A stretch of DNA of 64,000 nucleotides, from positions 602,153,659 through 602,217,658 of the forward strand of contig CM061142.1 in the NCBI GenBank assembly GCA_030789695.1, read 5' to 3'. Below are positions 42,603 through 54,178 of the stretch, piece by piece. Each line of letters begins with the position of its first letter. The first letter of the stretch is position 1. This stretch comes from Scilla litardierei. Lineage: Eukaryota > Streptophyta > Magnoliopsida > Asparagales > Asparagaceae. The notes under the pieces are model-generated. The model did no database searches and had not been told where the DNA came from. It was given only the letters and a program-made list of their open reading frames with translations. The position numbers and the translations under genes were made by a program.

Positions 42603-45046
42603 TCAGGTTTGTAAATCTCTCAACTGTCTCATCCCAATTCCTAGTACAAGTTTTCTAAAGGTGCTGCGAGGCAAAGCTTTAGTAAACAGGTCTGCCAGGT
42701 TGTCGCAAGACTGGATCTGCTGGATGTCGATCTGGTTGTCCACTTGCTGTTCATGCGTCCAGAAGATCTTGGGGGATATGTGCTTCGTCTTGTCACCTTT
42801 GATGTAGCCACCTCGTAGTTGAGCGATGTAGGCAGCATTGTCTTCATACATGGTGGTAGGTCCAAGATCTCCCGTCTTCAGGCCGGTGGTCTTGAGGATA
42901 TGGTTGATGACTGATCGAAGCCAAAAGCATTCTCTGCTAGCTTCGTGGATCGCAATGAGATCGGAGTGGTTGGATGAGGTTACTGTCGATGTCTGCTTCA
43001 CGGATCTCCATGAGATGGCCGTCCCACCGTATGTGAACACAAAACCGGTCTGGGACTTTGCGGTATGTGGGTCGGACCTGTATCCTGCATCTGCATAACT
43101 GACCAAGTCGGAGGATACACCTTTCTTGAAGTATAGTCTCATGTCCACAGACTCTTGGAGGTAACGCAGAAGTTGCATAACTCCGTTCCAGTGGCGTTTT
43201 GAGGGCGCAGAACTGTATCTGGCTAGTAAGTTAACTGCGAACGCTATATCGGGACGCGTGCAGTTTGCCAGGTATAGGAGTGCTCCAATTGCGCTTAAGT
43301 AGGGTACTTCAGGACCCAGTGTTTCCTCCCCCTCTTCCAGCGGTCGGAAGGGGTCTGAGTCGACCTCCAATGATCGAACGACCATTGGTGTGCTAAGCGG
43401 ATGACATTTGTCCATAAGGAAGTTTTTCAGCACTTTCTTTGTGTATATCGATTGGTGTAACAGGATTCCTCCGCTTAAGTGTTCAATTTGTAGGCCTAGG
43501 CAGAACTTCGTTTTGCCAAGGTCCTTCATCTCAAAAGTCTGTGTGAGACTTTTGGATATCTCACCTATCTCTTCAGGAGATCCGATGATGTTCAGGTCGT
43601 CTACGTAGACGGCAATAATCACGAATCATGTTCCCTTTTCTCTTATAAAGATGCAAGGGCAGACTTCATTTGTTGTGAATCCTTGTTGCACTAGGAATTC
43701 ACTGAGTCTGTTGTACCACATTCTACCTGACTGTTTTAGACCATACAGTGATCTCTGGAGTTTGACAGAGTAGACGTCCCGAGGTCTTTCTGTCATTTTT
43801 GTCGGTAGTTTGTATCCATCTGGGATTTTCATATAGATGTCCTTATCTATATTTCCATATAGGTATGCAGTCACAACGTCCATGAGCTGCATATCCAAAC
43901 CTTCCTTTGTGGATAGGCCTATAATGAAACGGAAAGTGATCGCGTCCATGACCGGGGAATATGTATCGTCATAGTCTATTCCTGGTCGTTGGGAAAAGCT
44001 TTGTGCAACAAGGCGCGCTTTGTAACGCACGATCTCGTTATTCTCGTTTCTTTTTATCACGAATACCCATTTATATCCCACATGTTTAACACTCTTTGGT
44101 GTTAGGACTACAGGTCCAAAAACTTTGCCCTTCGAGAGTGAGTCCAGCTCTACTCCTATTGCATCGTTCCACTTTGGCCAATCCTCTCTGCGTTTACATT
44201 CTGCTAGAGAGCGTGGATCGGTTTTATCGTCGTATTCAGTGACGTGAGTGGCAATAATGAGCGCGAAGTTATCATCGATGATTATGCTTTTTCTGTCCAG
44301 TACCTCCCCAGTACGTACATAATTTAATGATATTTCTCATATATTTTCCTATTCAGGGGTTGTTAGGAGGGGAGAGGTAGCTGGGCTGAGCTCAGCATCC
44401 TGTGGTGGTATCGTTATTGTTGCTCCAGGATTTTTCCTCTTTCGAGGGTTCTTATCTTTGGAGCATGGGGGTCGTCCTCTTTTTTGTTGAGGTACGGCCG
44501 CTTCTGCTGCAGGTGGATTGCATCCATCTTTGGGTATGTCAATCCTAGCTGGCGTATTTGCAGCAGGGACGTGTGATCTGACAATCTTCTGGTTGTCAGT
44601 GAATTTGTCCGGTAAAATGTGAACTGTGTTTTGAATTTGAAGGATCTTCAAGACCTCTTCTTCACATTGATTTGTACGCGGATCAAAATGGGATAGAGTC
44701 TTTGTGTCCCATGTAATGGTCTTTGAAGCTTCTGGCTTCTGTGTGTTAATGCCTAGTTTCGGAAAGGTGCTTTCATCAAACTCACAATCTGCTAGACGTG
44801 CTTTAAAGGCGTCCCCTGTAAGGGGTTCGAGGTATCTAATGATCGATGGTGAGCCGAAACCAATATAGATACCAAGACGCCGTTGAGGACCCATCTTGGT
44901 TCTCTGCGGTGGCGCTATGGGGACATAGACAGCACATCCAAATATCCTCAAGTGAGAGATATCGGGCGGGTTCCCATATGCAAGTTGCATCGGAGAATAA
45001 GATTGACTACCTGACGGTCGTAATCTTATCAGCGATGCAGCGTGCA
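42603..45046 (-). pseudogene. copia Pol pseudogene (integrase end, RT, RNase H)
   Basis: Frame pieces at 44990-44349 (integrase C-terminal part, SPMQLAYGNPPDISHL), 44081-43626 (RT, ARLVAQSFSQRPGIDYDDTYS) and 43622-42603 (catalytic YVDD, then RNase H with YADAGYRSDPH). In-frame stops separate them: TAG and TGA near 44330-44346, and a TGA just before 43622 where arginine (CGA) is expected. Otherwise the frame is continuous. The integrase part continues into the gap. Confidence 0.88.
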
Positions 45047-45546
45047 NNNNNNNNNNNNNNNNNNNNNNNNNNNNNNNNNNNNNNNNNNNNNNNNNNNNNN
45101 NNNNNNNNNNNNNNNNNNNNNNNNNNNNNNNNNNNNNNNNNNNNNNNNNNNNNNNNNNNNNNNNNNNNNNNNNNNNNNNNNNNNNNNNNNNNNNNNNNNN
45201 NNNNNNNNNNNNNNNNNNNNNNNNNNNNNNNNNNNNNNNNNNNNNNNNNNNNNNNNNNNNNNNNNNNNNNNNNNNNNNNNNNNNNNNNNNNNNNNNNNNN
45301 NNNNNNNNNNNNNNNNNNNNNNNNNNNNNNNNNNNNNNNNNNNNNNNNNNNNNNNNNNNNNNNNNNNNNNNNNNNNNNNNNNNNNNNNNNNNNNNNNNNN
45401 NNNNNNNNNNNNNNNNNNNNNNNNNNNNNNNNNNNNNNNNNNNNNNNNNNNNNNNNNNNNNNNNNNNNNNNNNNNNNNNNNNNNNNNNNNNNNNNNNNNN
45501 NNNNNNNNNNNNNNNNNNNNNNNNNNNNNNNNNNNNNNNNNNNNNN
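45047..45546. other. Assembly gap (500 N)
   Basis: Exactly 500 N bases, probably a fixed-size placeholder. On the left is mid-integrase of a minus-strand copia, on the right the middle of a plus-strand reading frame of a different element. Any translation through the gap is meaningless. Confidence 0.99.
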
Positions 45547-46409
45547 AGCCTATACCATCAGAGGATATTATTGTGGAGGTCATGTATACAGTAGTGGAGC
45601 AGACCATCGAGGAGGACGTGACTTTGGACGATGACATCTGCACACAGATGGAGCCCGACTCGTGCCCCCCTCCTTTCGAGCTACCGCAGCCATCCCCACC
45701 TTCTACAGAGGCTGAGCATCCCTCAGAGGACCACCCTTCCCCTGACACCGAGGACAATCCCACAGAGCTTATGGCTCCCCTTCAGGGAGATCTCTTTACT
45801 CCCTCATCTCCTACATTTGATTCTCCTCCCGTGTATGATGTTTTTTATGATTCAGATTTTGGCGACTCATCGTGCCTTTTGCAGGATTCATGTACATACG
45901 ATCAAGAGGTACGATGGGACGTATACGAGGAGGAGAGCGAGGAGTTAGCACCCATGGATGCTATTGATTATGATCAGGAGGTGCGATGGGATAAGTCTGA
46001 CGATGATGAGGAGCTGCCTGATGAGACCTACACTTATATGCCCAAGCTACCTGAACAACCTGAGGCGAACAATGAGGAGTTGATCGACGTGGTATACGAG
46101 AGTAGAGATTTATTTCCAGGGAAGTTTTGTCAACCGTTTTTAATTTTAAATACTTATGTTGATGACCCTCTTTGGAATACATTTATTTTGGGGAAGAATT
46201 ATCCACATCAGATTGATGCGGCTTATCTCTTGCAGGGTACAGGTGGAGTCCTTGGAGAGATGCTGGGAGCCGCATTGCTGGAATCTGATGGAGTCCGTGG
46301 ACACACGCGTCTGGCAGAGCCATGGAAGGAGCAGTTGGAGCAGTTGCATGCACCGACAAAGATACTGGATCCGCCTTTTGCTATAGGTGATATCAATCCA
46401 GTAGTGTAG
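45547..46409 (+). CDS. C-terminal part of an acidic protein of an Athila-like element, 5' end in the gap
   Basis: Open from the gap to TAG at 46407-46409, about 285 codons visible. The first half is very acidic and proline-rich (PPPFELPQPSPPSTEAEHPS) and contains the motif YDQEVRWD twice. The second half is more globular (CQPFLILNTYVDDPLWNTF, PHQIDAAYLLQGTGG). I do not recognise a domain. Its place upstream of repeated AAGCTTGGGGGA tracts and a 2-kb LTR suggests the region after pol in an Athila-type element. No transmembrane segment was seen, so an envelope-like role has no support. Confidence 0.45.
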
Positions 46410-48392
46410 AAATTTTTATGCTTTAAATAAACACGAACCCTCTCGACAGCGAGAGGACCGTATAGATTTGATTGAATAAATATCACCTCTTATGACGGAA
46501 ACAAAAATTTTTACACCCCAAACCCATTATATATATTAATTGCCATCTCCATATTTTGATGTGTCACATCCTTTTGCTCACCACATTCGAGCATTTCTCT
46601 CAAGTGAAACCTTACTTTCTTATTCGTTTGACTTGATCACGCTTTGCAAAGCCATGACATTTTTGGTCAAGTCATTTGAATAAGATTGTTTGGTATAAGC
46701 TTGGGGGAAGGCACTCTCATGCATCATTGTATGTGCATGTAGTTGCATTAGGATTTCATGTCATTCATTTCATCATTTTTCATTCACCCCCTTATTATTA
46801 TCGTTGTTCCTCATATTCTTTCACTATGATCACATTGAGGACAATGTGAAGTTTAAGCTTGGGGGAGTGCATTTCCATGCCATTTAGATGCATTAGTTGC
46901 ATTTTTACTTTATTTTAGGGTTTTTAAAATTTTTCAAAATTTTGCATCATCTTTTTGAATTTTCCATCTTATTTTCCTTTTATGTGTGTTCATGCATCAT
47001 GTTGTGTGCTTGTTTTTCTTTTCTTTCCTCTCTTTTATTTTTATTTCTTTATTTTCCTTTCTCTTCTTCCGCTAGATGAGTTTTGTATGATGATATCTCT
47101 TATTGCTTTACCAACCATCACGATGCTTATTATTCCATGCCATGCTACTTAGAGTATTCCATAGTCTTGCTATTCACATGTGCTTGCAAATATATTTCTT
47201 TTGATGATTCCTCTACATGAATGCATGATATTAATTGAAACTGAATGTATGGATTAGTGTTTAGTATGCTTTTGTTGGAAATGCACCAAGATTCACGCAT
47301 CATTAGTATATCTGAAGCATCAGTTTTATTGTCTTATTCACCTTCTGTTGCATGCCTGATATGGTTGTAAACTTTACTGCTTGACTTCACTATTTATTGA
47401 AATGATTGAGAATATCCATTCTTACATATGAGTTTTAGTTAGTATTATTTTATTGAACCGTTCGTGCACATCTTAGAGTGAACCGAGTGTTACATTATTT
47501 CCTTCTCCACATATATCTTTTTATTCTCTACATGTCACTTGAGTTCACCTCCTAAAGCTACTTATATCGCATCTATTTCTCAAAAAAAATCCCTACAAAA
47601 GAAAAGTTAGCTTCAAAAATTCCAAAAAGCCAAAAAGGAGCCAAAAGCCAAAAATACAAATCATATAGCTCCTACAAAAATCCAAAAAGAAAAATGAGAA
47701 ACAAAAAGTTCAAAAAGAAAAAAAAAGAAAAATGTTTCTCTATCTCATTATTGGAGCCACAAAATACTTGGGAAAACCAAGGCAAAAATCCCATTTTTCC
47801 ACTATCATATTCCTTTAGATGTGATGCCTCAAGCTAAGCTTGGGGGGATGAATTCATTTGACCATATGAGTGAGTATGACATTAGAGTGGAGACGTGCAT
47901 GAATGGGAATATTCGATAATGCTTAGACTTTGCAAAATATATTAGATATGGAGATTTTTCATGATTTGAAATAAATATGTGAATGCCATGACTCTTATTC
48001 TATTCTCTATTGCATGCTTGGTGTGTATCTTATATGCTTCATTTATAACTTTTGATTGAAAAGTGCATCGCCAACATTTGTATATTAAATTCTATGAAAT
48101 GCGTGATGTGGATATGAATTGATTGTATGAATTTAGAGAGTCCCTCTTATTGTTCTTAAAAGCTTGCAAGTACCATGTTAATGAAAGATATGAAATCCTT
48201 ATAGCATGTGATTTGTGTTTTCCAAGTTATCGTGATGTGTAGCTTATGGCTTGAGATCTAAGAGAAGAATCTAGCGACCCCTTCCACCTCGTGTTCTTTA
48301 TTTTTCATTTCATTTTCTTTATTTTCATCTCCCGAGTTCGTCTTTCTACTTATCTTCCTCGATTACGAGTAAGAGGTAAGCTTGGGGGATTT
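46410..48392 (+). other. Non-coding 3' region of the Athila-like element, with four polypurine-like tracts
   Basis: About 2 kb without an ORF. AAGCTTGGGGGA or a close variant occurs at 46697-46708, 46855-46867, 47836-47848 and 48378-48390; the last one directly precedes the LTR and is the presumed polypurine tract. An A-rich, ccaaaaagcc-type low-complexity stretch covers 47580-47740. A long non-coding region with repeated purine tracts is typical of Athila-group elements. Confidence 0.65.
46439..46456. other. Perfect short hairpin after the acidic ORF
   Basis: CCTCTCG-ACAG-CGAGAGG, a 7-base-pair stem with a 4-base loop, 30 bases downstream of the stop codon, in otherwise AT-rich sequence. 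Confidence 0.7.
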
Positions 48393-48689
48393 TGATCGGT
48401 CCATATTTTACACCTTTTTCTGCATATTTGCATGCCATTTCGGTTGCTCATATTGCGATTTTCACGATTATTCGATGATATTGTGTTACTTTTCACTATT
48501 TCTTGTTTTTGTCAGATTTCAGGAAATATGAGCAATTGGGAGCAAAAATGAGCTTAAAGGACTTGCACGCATAACGGAGCATCGCTCATGGACTTATTGA
48601 GGACCTATCAGCGATAGAAGACGAGTGGAAGAAGAAAGAACGTCGTAGGAGCGACGAGGAAGCGAAATGATGAAGATTGGGCATTTTCA

Positions 48690-49225
48690 GCATGCCACTC
48701 AGCCGAGTGAAGGAGTCACTCAGCCGAGCAAAGAAGCACACTCGGCCGGCCAGATCAGACACGCAATTACTTGAAGATTAGTGTGCACTCGGCCGAGTGA
48801 CGACATCCCACTCGGCCGAGTATGTAGACACCACTCGACCGAGTGGCACACGAACGACGGCATCCAAAAGAGCCGACTTACTGGAATTTTACAGTCGATC
48901 TCAGAGATCCTTTGGAGACCGACTCGGTCGAGTACCAAAATCCCCTCGGTCGAGTGACATTTGCCGCTCGGCCGAGTGATGCCGAGGACACGCAGCGCCC
49001 AGATTTTCAGATTGCCTCCTACTCTTTTGAAATCTGATAGCATTCCAGCAATCAAAGTATTATTCTCATATTTTTTATGGATAGTAGACTTCATGACGGT
49101 TCCAACGCCTCCAAGAACACGCCAATCGGAGGTCGGGTGAAATCTGGAGAATTTATGTAAGTTGATGCTGCAGTGCAGGAATTTCCACTCTGCCGAGTCA
49201 CATGTTCCACTCGGCCGAATCGACC
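48690..49225. repeat. Interspersed palindromic motif array (CACTCGGCCGAGTG)
   Basis: Roughly ten copies of ACTCGGCCGAGT or one-base variants (ctcagccgag, ctcgaccgag, ctcggtcgag) with variable spacers. Each copy is itself a palindrome. Two more copies lie at 50432-50465. Confidence 0.85.
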
Positions 49226-49700
49226 GCGGGCCCAGATTTTAAGTTGCGGTTTTGGGCTGTTTTTGGGCACGAATTTGAGGGGTTTTCTAGGGTTTTTTGC
49301 TAGGGTTTTGGGAGACTATATAAGGGGTTTTGTAGCCACCATTAGAGAGGTTCCCATTATGTTTTCTTAGAGTTATTTTTAGAGGTTAGGCCATGCCCTA
49401 GGCCCCCTCTTGGATCAAAAAGCTTGTATTTGGATTGGAATTCTTCATCAAAGCTAAGTATTTCTATTCTTATTATTTGAATCTTTGATTTGCTATCTTT
49501 TTACATGCAAGCAAGTGTTTTTATTGATTCCTATATCGTTGTTGCTATGCTTGAGTAGATTTGATGTTCTAGGGCATGGGGATGAACCATATGGATCTAA
49601 TTTCATATTTGTGATGAATGAATTTCTAAATTGCTAGAATTGCTAGGAGGTTAGGTTGTGATTGATTTATTACGGATAGCTAGGGATTTCCATCGATCTA

Positions 49701-49980
49701 GGGTTTGCAAGAGATTGGATTCTAATCGATGGGAAGGCCTAGATATTCGATTTAGGTTTATAATCGAGATTCTCTAGACTTGGTTTGCAAGAGATTGGAC
49801 CAAAGCTAGGATTTTTATTATAAATCTATACCCATATTCGTTTGCAAGAGATTGGACGAATACGAACTATCACAACCTAGATCGTAACTCGAGTTTGCAC
49901 GAGAGTGGGCTCGAGGGGCGATTGAACGATGATGTTGATCCTAATGCTAGTGGCTTAGGCTAGGGTTTGCAAGAGATTGG
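49701..49980. repeat. Interspersed repeat of GGTTTGCAAGAGATTGG
   Basis: Five copies at 49701, 49781, 49841, 49891 (variant gagtttgcacgagagtggg) and 49961, spaced 50-80 bases apart, downstream of the TATA box. Confidence 0.85.
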
Positions 49981-50389
49981 GCCCTATCCTAGGGTTGCTA
50001 TAGACCGGCAATAGCGCGAGAGTGTGAGCTTGGTTCTATATTCAGTTACGACTAGTTCACCCCAACACAAGCCTAGTAATATTGAGATTCACTATTTACA
50101 ATGATGTATGACTATTCGTAGTGGGGATTCCCTAGCTCTAGACTCTTTTATTATATTATATTTGAATCGATATTTGACCAACTTCTTTATCACCGACACC
50201 GACATCCACCACCATTGTCATTACATCATACCATAACCATCTCCACCAATAAAACATTCGTAGTCAAACCAACCTAGGATAGATTGGAGCCAACACCACC
50301 TCCTCGTGTTCGATACCCGCTCGCCACTTGACCGTGCGCTTGCGGTAAAACTACAATCGTTCTCCGGGTGTACATCCGGGACGCGATCA

Positions 50390-50587
50390 CAGACTATGAC
50401 AGAACTATCAAAAACACACGCTCTGTTTCCAATTCCTCACTCGACCGAGTAGAACTTACTACTCGGTCGATTCATACCCCAGCTTGCCTTCCAAGAGCCT
50501 GCACCTCCGCCACCACCGCCCCCACCACATGGAAGTGATGGCGCCGTACCATCAGTTTAGACACATACTCTTGATGCATGTCATATT
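50390..50587 (+). other. Short segment between two LTRs, with a tRNA-Asp-like primer-site word
   Basis: It contains two more CACTCGACCGAGT-type palindromes, a proline-run frame (FQEPAPPPPPPPPHGSDG) and TGGCGCCGTACC at 50539-50550. The latter matches the start of the Asp-tRNA primer site used by Athila elements, except near its end. It is either the end of the LTR plus a primer site or unrelated internal sequence. Confidence 0.35.
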
Positions 50588-51163
50588 TGTTGGAGGATAT
50601 GCCCTCAGATCATTTGTATTTGACGCAAATGAAAATTTAAGCTTAGATAGGGACTAATTTGCATATGATGCAAAAAGAGATTAAATGTGTCTTAAATTGT
50701 TTTAGACTATATTTAATTAAATTAACGCGTCGGAAAGGTTGCATGTGTGATGGAAACGTCCCGGTCTAAACACAGGTTCAAACCGCGTCAGAAACGGAGT
50801 TCAAATGAGCCCAATAAGTCTATTTAAAAGTGTTTAAATAGAGAGCCCAAAATAGACCCAAAGAATAAAGCCCAAATTCTTTAATTGTTAAAGCAATTTT
50901 TATTTAGTAAATTATTTAAAAACTGTTTTTAAATAAGTTTACTTAATAAAAAAGGGCCGCATTTGCGCCTGGGCGAAACGCCCAGGCGCTGGGCATTTTT
51001 GCCCAGCAGGGAAAGGGCCCAGGCAATGGCCTGGGCCCAAGCCCAGGCGCTGGCCGCCTGGGATTGTGCCCAGGCTGGCCCGCCCATACTGAAATGCGCG
51101 TGCGTAATAGATTTGGGGCACATGCTCTGGGCCCCATATAGAGGGTTTTTTCTGAACCCTATG
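50588..51163 (+). mobile_element. Angela/BARE-like LTR, left part
   Basis: Starts TGTTGGAGGATATGCCCTC, similar to the known TGTTGG..ATATGCCC start of Angela/BARE-type copia LTRs. It is interrupted at 51163 by another copia element with TSD CTATG and resumes at 59019. The left TSD candidate is ATATT. Confidence 0.8.
50960..51090. repeat. GC-rich palindromes inside the Angela-like LTR
   Basis: Back-to-back hairpins GGGC-gaaac-GCCC, GCTGGGC-attttt-GCCCAGC and GGGCCCAGGC-aat-GGCCTGGGCCC, in a GC-rich island surrounded by AT-rich LTR sequence. Confidence 0.8.
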
Positions 51164-51689
51164 TGAAGGATCCCATCATAAGATGATAGAGGATCGAAAG
51201 AGAGAAGATACTTACGTTAGCGTATGCTACGCTATAGTCTCTGAACTTCGCCCTCGGATTCGCCACAACAGTCGGTACCTTGTCACAGAGGATCAAAGCA
51301 ACGTTTCACCGTCTAAATCTCTCTTTGGGAGAAGAACTTAATGGAAGGGAGAAGAGGAAAAATAAGTTGCCTTATGCAAACTTATGGCATGAATCATTTT
51401 CCTTAAAGCCTTACCATTGGGTCATATTTATAGGCCAAGGGGGTAGTTATTGTAGGAAATAACTACTTATAAGCTTATTAGCCTATATTAACACCATTCC
51501 TTATCCTCTTCCTTATGCACTTATCAAGTGCCTTTATGCACTTATAAAGTGACTTTTTCCACTTATCGAGTGGTCCTTTTCACACATGAAAAGGTTCCCT
51601 TCGCACATGCTTTCATGCACGCGACATCTGAGGTCCATATACCCACATACATCCCCTCATGGGTGGATATATGTCGTCCATATCCAACA
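51164..51689 (-). mobile_element. 3' LTR of the minus-strand copia element
   Basis: 526 bases. The purine tract GTGAGTGGGAGA (complement of 51690-51701) lies directly upstream in element sense. Confidence 0.93.
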
Positions 51690-52708
51690 TCTCCCACTCA
51701 CACTTGAGGGGATTGTAAGGAAACATCTTTTCCTTTAGTTCTTCTGTTTATCATACTGAGAAATAGACCGTGTGACCGTCATGCGCATAGAGTCCGTTGT
51801 TGTGCACTTGTTAGAGATACACAACACTCCTTGGGGTGCAAAGTTGAGTCGATCAACGCATGCTTTACCCTAGATTATTTCTTCACATTTCTTATACTTT
51901 ATATTCAACAATTGAATCCCATCTGGATTACAATTGGCTGGCCAGCTTTGAATCTCTAAAGTCCAAATGTGAATATGAAATTAATCTTCATCTTCTTGCG
52001 ATCCTTTCGATATTGACTTGACTCGCTTTTCTAACATGCCCCGCCGGACCGAATTGACCATAGTCCATAAGCAACATGCTAAGACAGCGATCACCCAGTC
52101 AAATCTAAAGGAACCAATTAGAGTACATAAGGGTAAGAAGTTTAAGACCCATGTGGTCTTTGGGTCTCACATAATAGTAAACACAATTACTATTCTAACC
52201 CAAATGGTCAAATGCATACGTAGTATGAATACGTATTACAACATCACTCCTTTCCCAGGGAGCGTATGTCTTAATGATGTTGTAAGGATGATGATCAGAC
52301 ACCACAATGTCTGACTTTGAGTCCCTTTTACTACTCATTAATCTCCTGGACCCACATCCCGCATAAGACAGATAAGATTTCAAAAATCCTCTTAGATCTT
52401 TTGTAAGCATCCATATGATGCAGATCTTTCATACGAACATTTTGTTTAAGTCATGACTCTAAATCATCCGTCTGATGATTTTGACTTTAAACAGGTCTCA
52501 TCTTTATCTTATCCGTCTGATAGAATAAAGGTGGTTGCTCATGTGAGAGAGCCAACCTCAATCTGTCCGACATACTAGAAAATATAGCTGAGATTTTAAA
52601 AGAAATGTACACAAACATTTTCAAGAAACTCATATGCAATGTCGAAAAGAACTTATTCTTTTATTAAATTTGATCTTTCATAGACATGGGAATATACATT
52701 GATACAAC
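51690..52708 (-). other. 3' UTR of the minus-strand copia element
   Basis: About 1 kb between the pol stop and the polypurine tract. No open frame. The word atccgtctgat recurs at about 52468 and 52519. Confidence 0.6.
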
Positions 52709-54178
52709 TCAGCTCTTACGCAATCTTTGAGATGATAAGTGTTTGTAAAACACATCTCTGGGGATAGCCTTCGTAAGCGGATCCGCTATCATCTCATGCG
52801 TAGATATGTACCTAATGACTACCTTCTTGTTCTTATCATAGTCTTTTGCAAATTTGTAGCGGATATTAATGTGTTTGGTCTTACAATGGAATTTTGGATC
52901 TTTGACATAGGCTATAGATGCTTGACTGTCACTGTATATTGGTACAGCACCTGAGTCACTTGCATCAATTAGCCTGTCTAAGAACCTCCTAAGCCAAACA
53001 GCTTCTTGGACCGCCATGCTAAATGCCACAAACTCGGCTTCCATAGTTGAAAGTGCGATGCAGGATTGCTTCTTGCTACTCCAGGATATTGCACCAGATC
53101 CGAGTAGAAAAACATATCCTGAGGTCGATCGTCGCTCATCGAGATCACCCGCCCAATCAGCATCAGTGTAGCCTTCGAGCCTCAAGGCATCTCCTTGATA
53201 GCATAAAGCATAGTCCGCAGCCCCTTTAAGATACCACATTATCCTCTTAACCGCTTTCCAGTGTGCTTGCCCTGGATTGGATTGGTAACGACTTACCATT
53301 CCAACGACAAAACAGATGTCCGATCTTGTACACATCATAGCATACATAAGACTACCAACTGCACTAGAATATGGAACTTTTTCCATAATTTCCTTTTCTT
53401 TTTTGTTCTTTGGACACATTTTCAGACATAAATTATCGCATTTGCTTATAGGAGTGTCAATGGACTTACAGTCCTGCATATTAAAACGTTCTAGAACCTT
53501 CTTTATATAAGTCTCTTGTAAAAGAGAAAGAAGTTTCTTCGAACGATTCCTTGAAATCTTAACTCCAAGGATATATGCGGCTTCTCCCATGTCTTTCATC
53601 TCAAAAACTGATGAAAGCCAAGCCTTGATATCAATCACAAAGCCCTTGTCATTTCTGGCTATTAAAATGTCATCTACATATAGAGACATAATAACATACT
53701 TGCTTTTGATCCTCTTGATATATACACAGTTATCTTCATCAAGCATGGTAAAACCATTTGATAAGACAACTTCTTGAAATCGTATATACCATTGCCTCGA
53801 GGATTGTTTAAGACCATATATGGACTTACGAAGTTTACAAACCTTATGTTCGTTTCCTTCTTTTACAAACCATGTTGGTTGTTCCATATAGATCTCCTCG
53901 TCCAATTCTCCATTGAGAAAGGTAGTCTTTACATCCATTTGATGTAATTCGAGGTCTAAGCATGCTACCAAAGCCAGAATCAAGCGAATCGAGGTAAAAC
54001 GAACAACAGGTGAGAAGGTCTCTTCGTAGTCTATCCCTTCCTGTTGCGTAAAACCTTTCGCGACAAGGCGAGCTTTATATCTGTCTATAGAACCATCAGC
54101 CTTATGCTTGACCTTAAGAACCCATTTGTTCCCAATAGCTCTACGTCCTCTGGGTAAGTCAACCAAGTCCCAGACTCA
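52709..54178 (-). pseudogene. copia RT and RNase H part of gag-pol
   Basis: Open from just after a TGA at 54176-54178. RVT_2 motifs: RRAIGNKWVLKVKHKADGS, ARLVAKGFTQQEGIDYEETF, catalytic YVDDILIA near residue 163. RNase H: YTDADWAGDLDERRSTSGY and ALSTMEAEFVAFS. The tail carries KHINIRYKFAKDYD and ADPLTKAIPRDVF. It is the same frame as the gag-integrase part once the 29-bp duplication is discounted. The domain itself looks intact. Confidence 0.88.

Larger units (their letters stand above)
42090..45046 (-). mobile_element. Decayed Ty1/copia element, minus strand, 5' part lost in the assembly gap
   Basis: Same family as 28720-35854: the pol proteins are largely co-linear, with long identical stretches. 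From 5' to 3' on the minus strand come integrase C-terminus (to about 44349), RT, RNase H, a 3' UTR, a polypurine tract (42250-42262) and a 160-base 3' LTR. The left end is clean; the right end runs into N bases in mid-integrase. Confidence 0.88.
48393..50389 (+). mobile_element. LTR of the Athila-like element
   Basis: Starts TGATCGGTCC after the purine tract and ends ACGCGATCA, so the ends are TGATC/GATCA. About 2.0 kb. TATA box tatataag at 49317-49324. It contains a palindrome array (48690-49225) and a second repeat set (49701-49980). The right edge is uncertain: the same palindromic motif recurs at 50432-50465 and a primer-site-like word lies at 50539, so the LTR may extend to about 50528. 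Confidence 0.65.

Noticed and set aside
45042..46409. A 455-codon frame starting before the gap
   Set aside because: The first 168 codons are N bases; only the part from 45547 was kept.
50929..51166. Four overlapping 60-67 codon frames
   Set aside because: All fall on the GGGCCC palindrome island of the Angela-like LTR.
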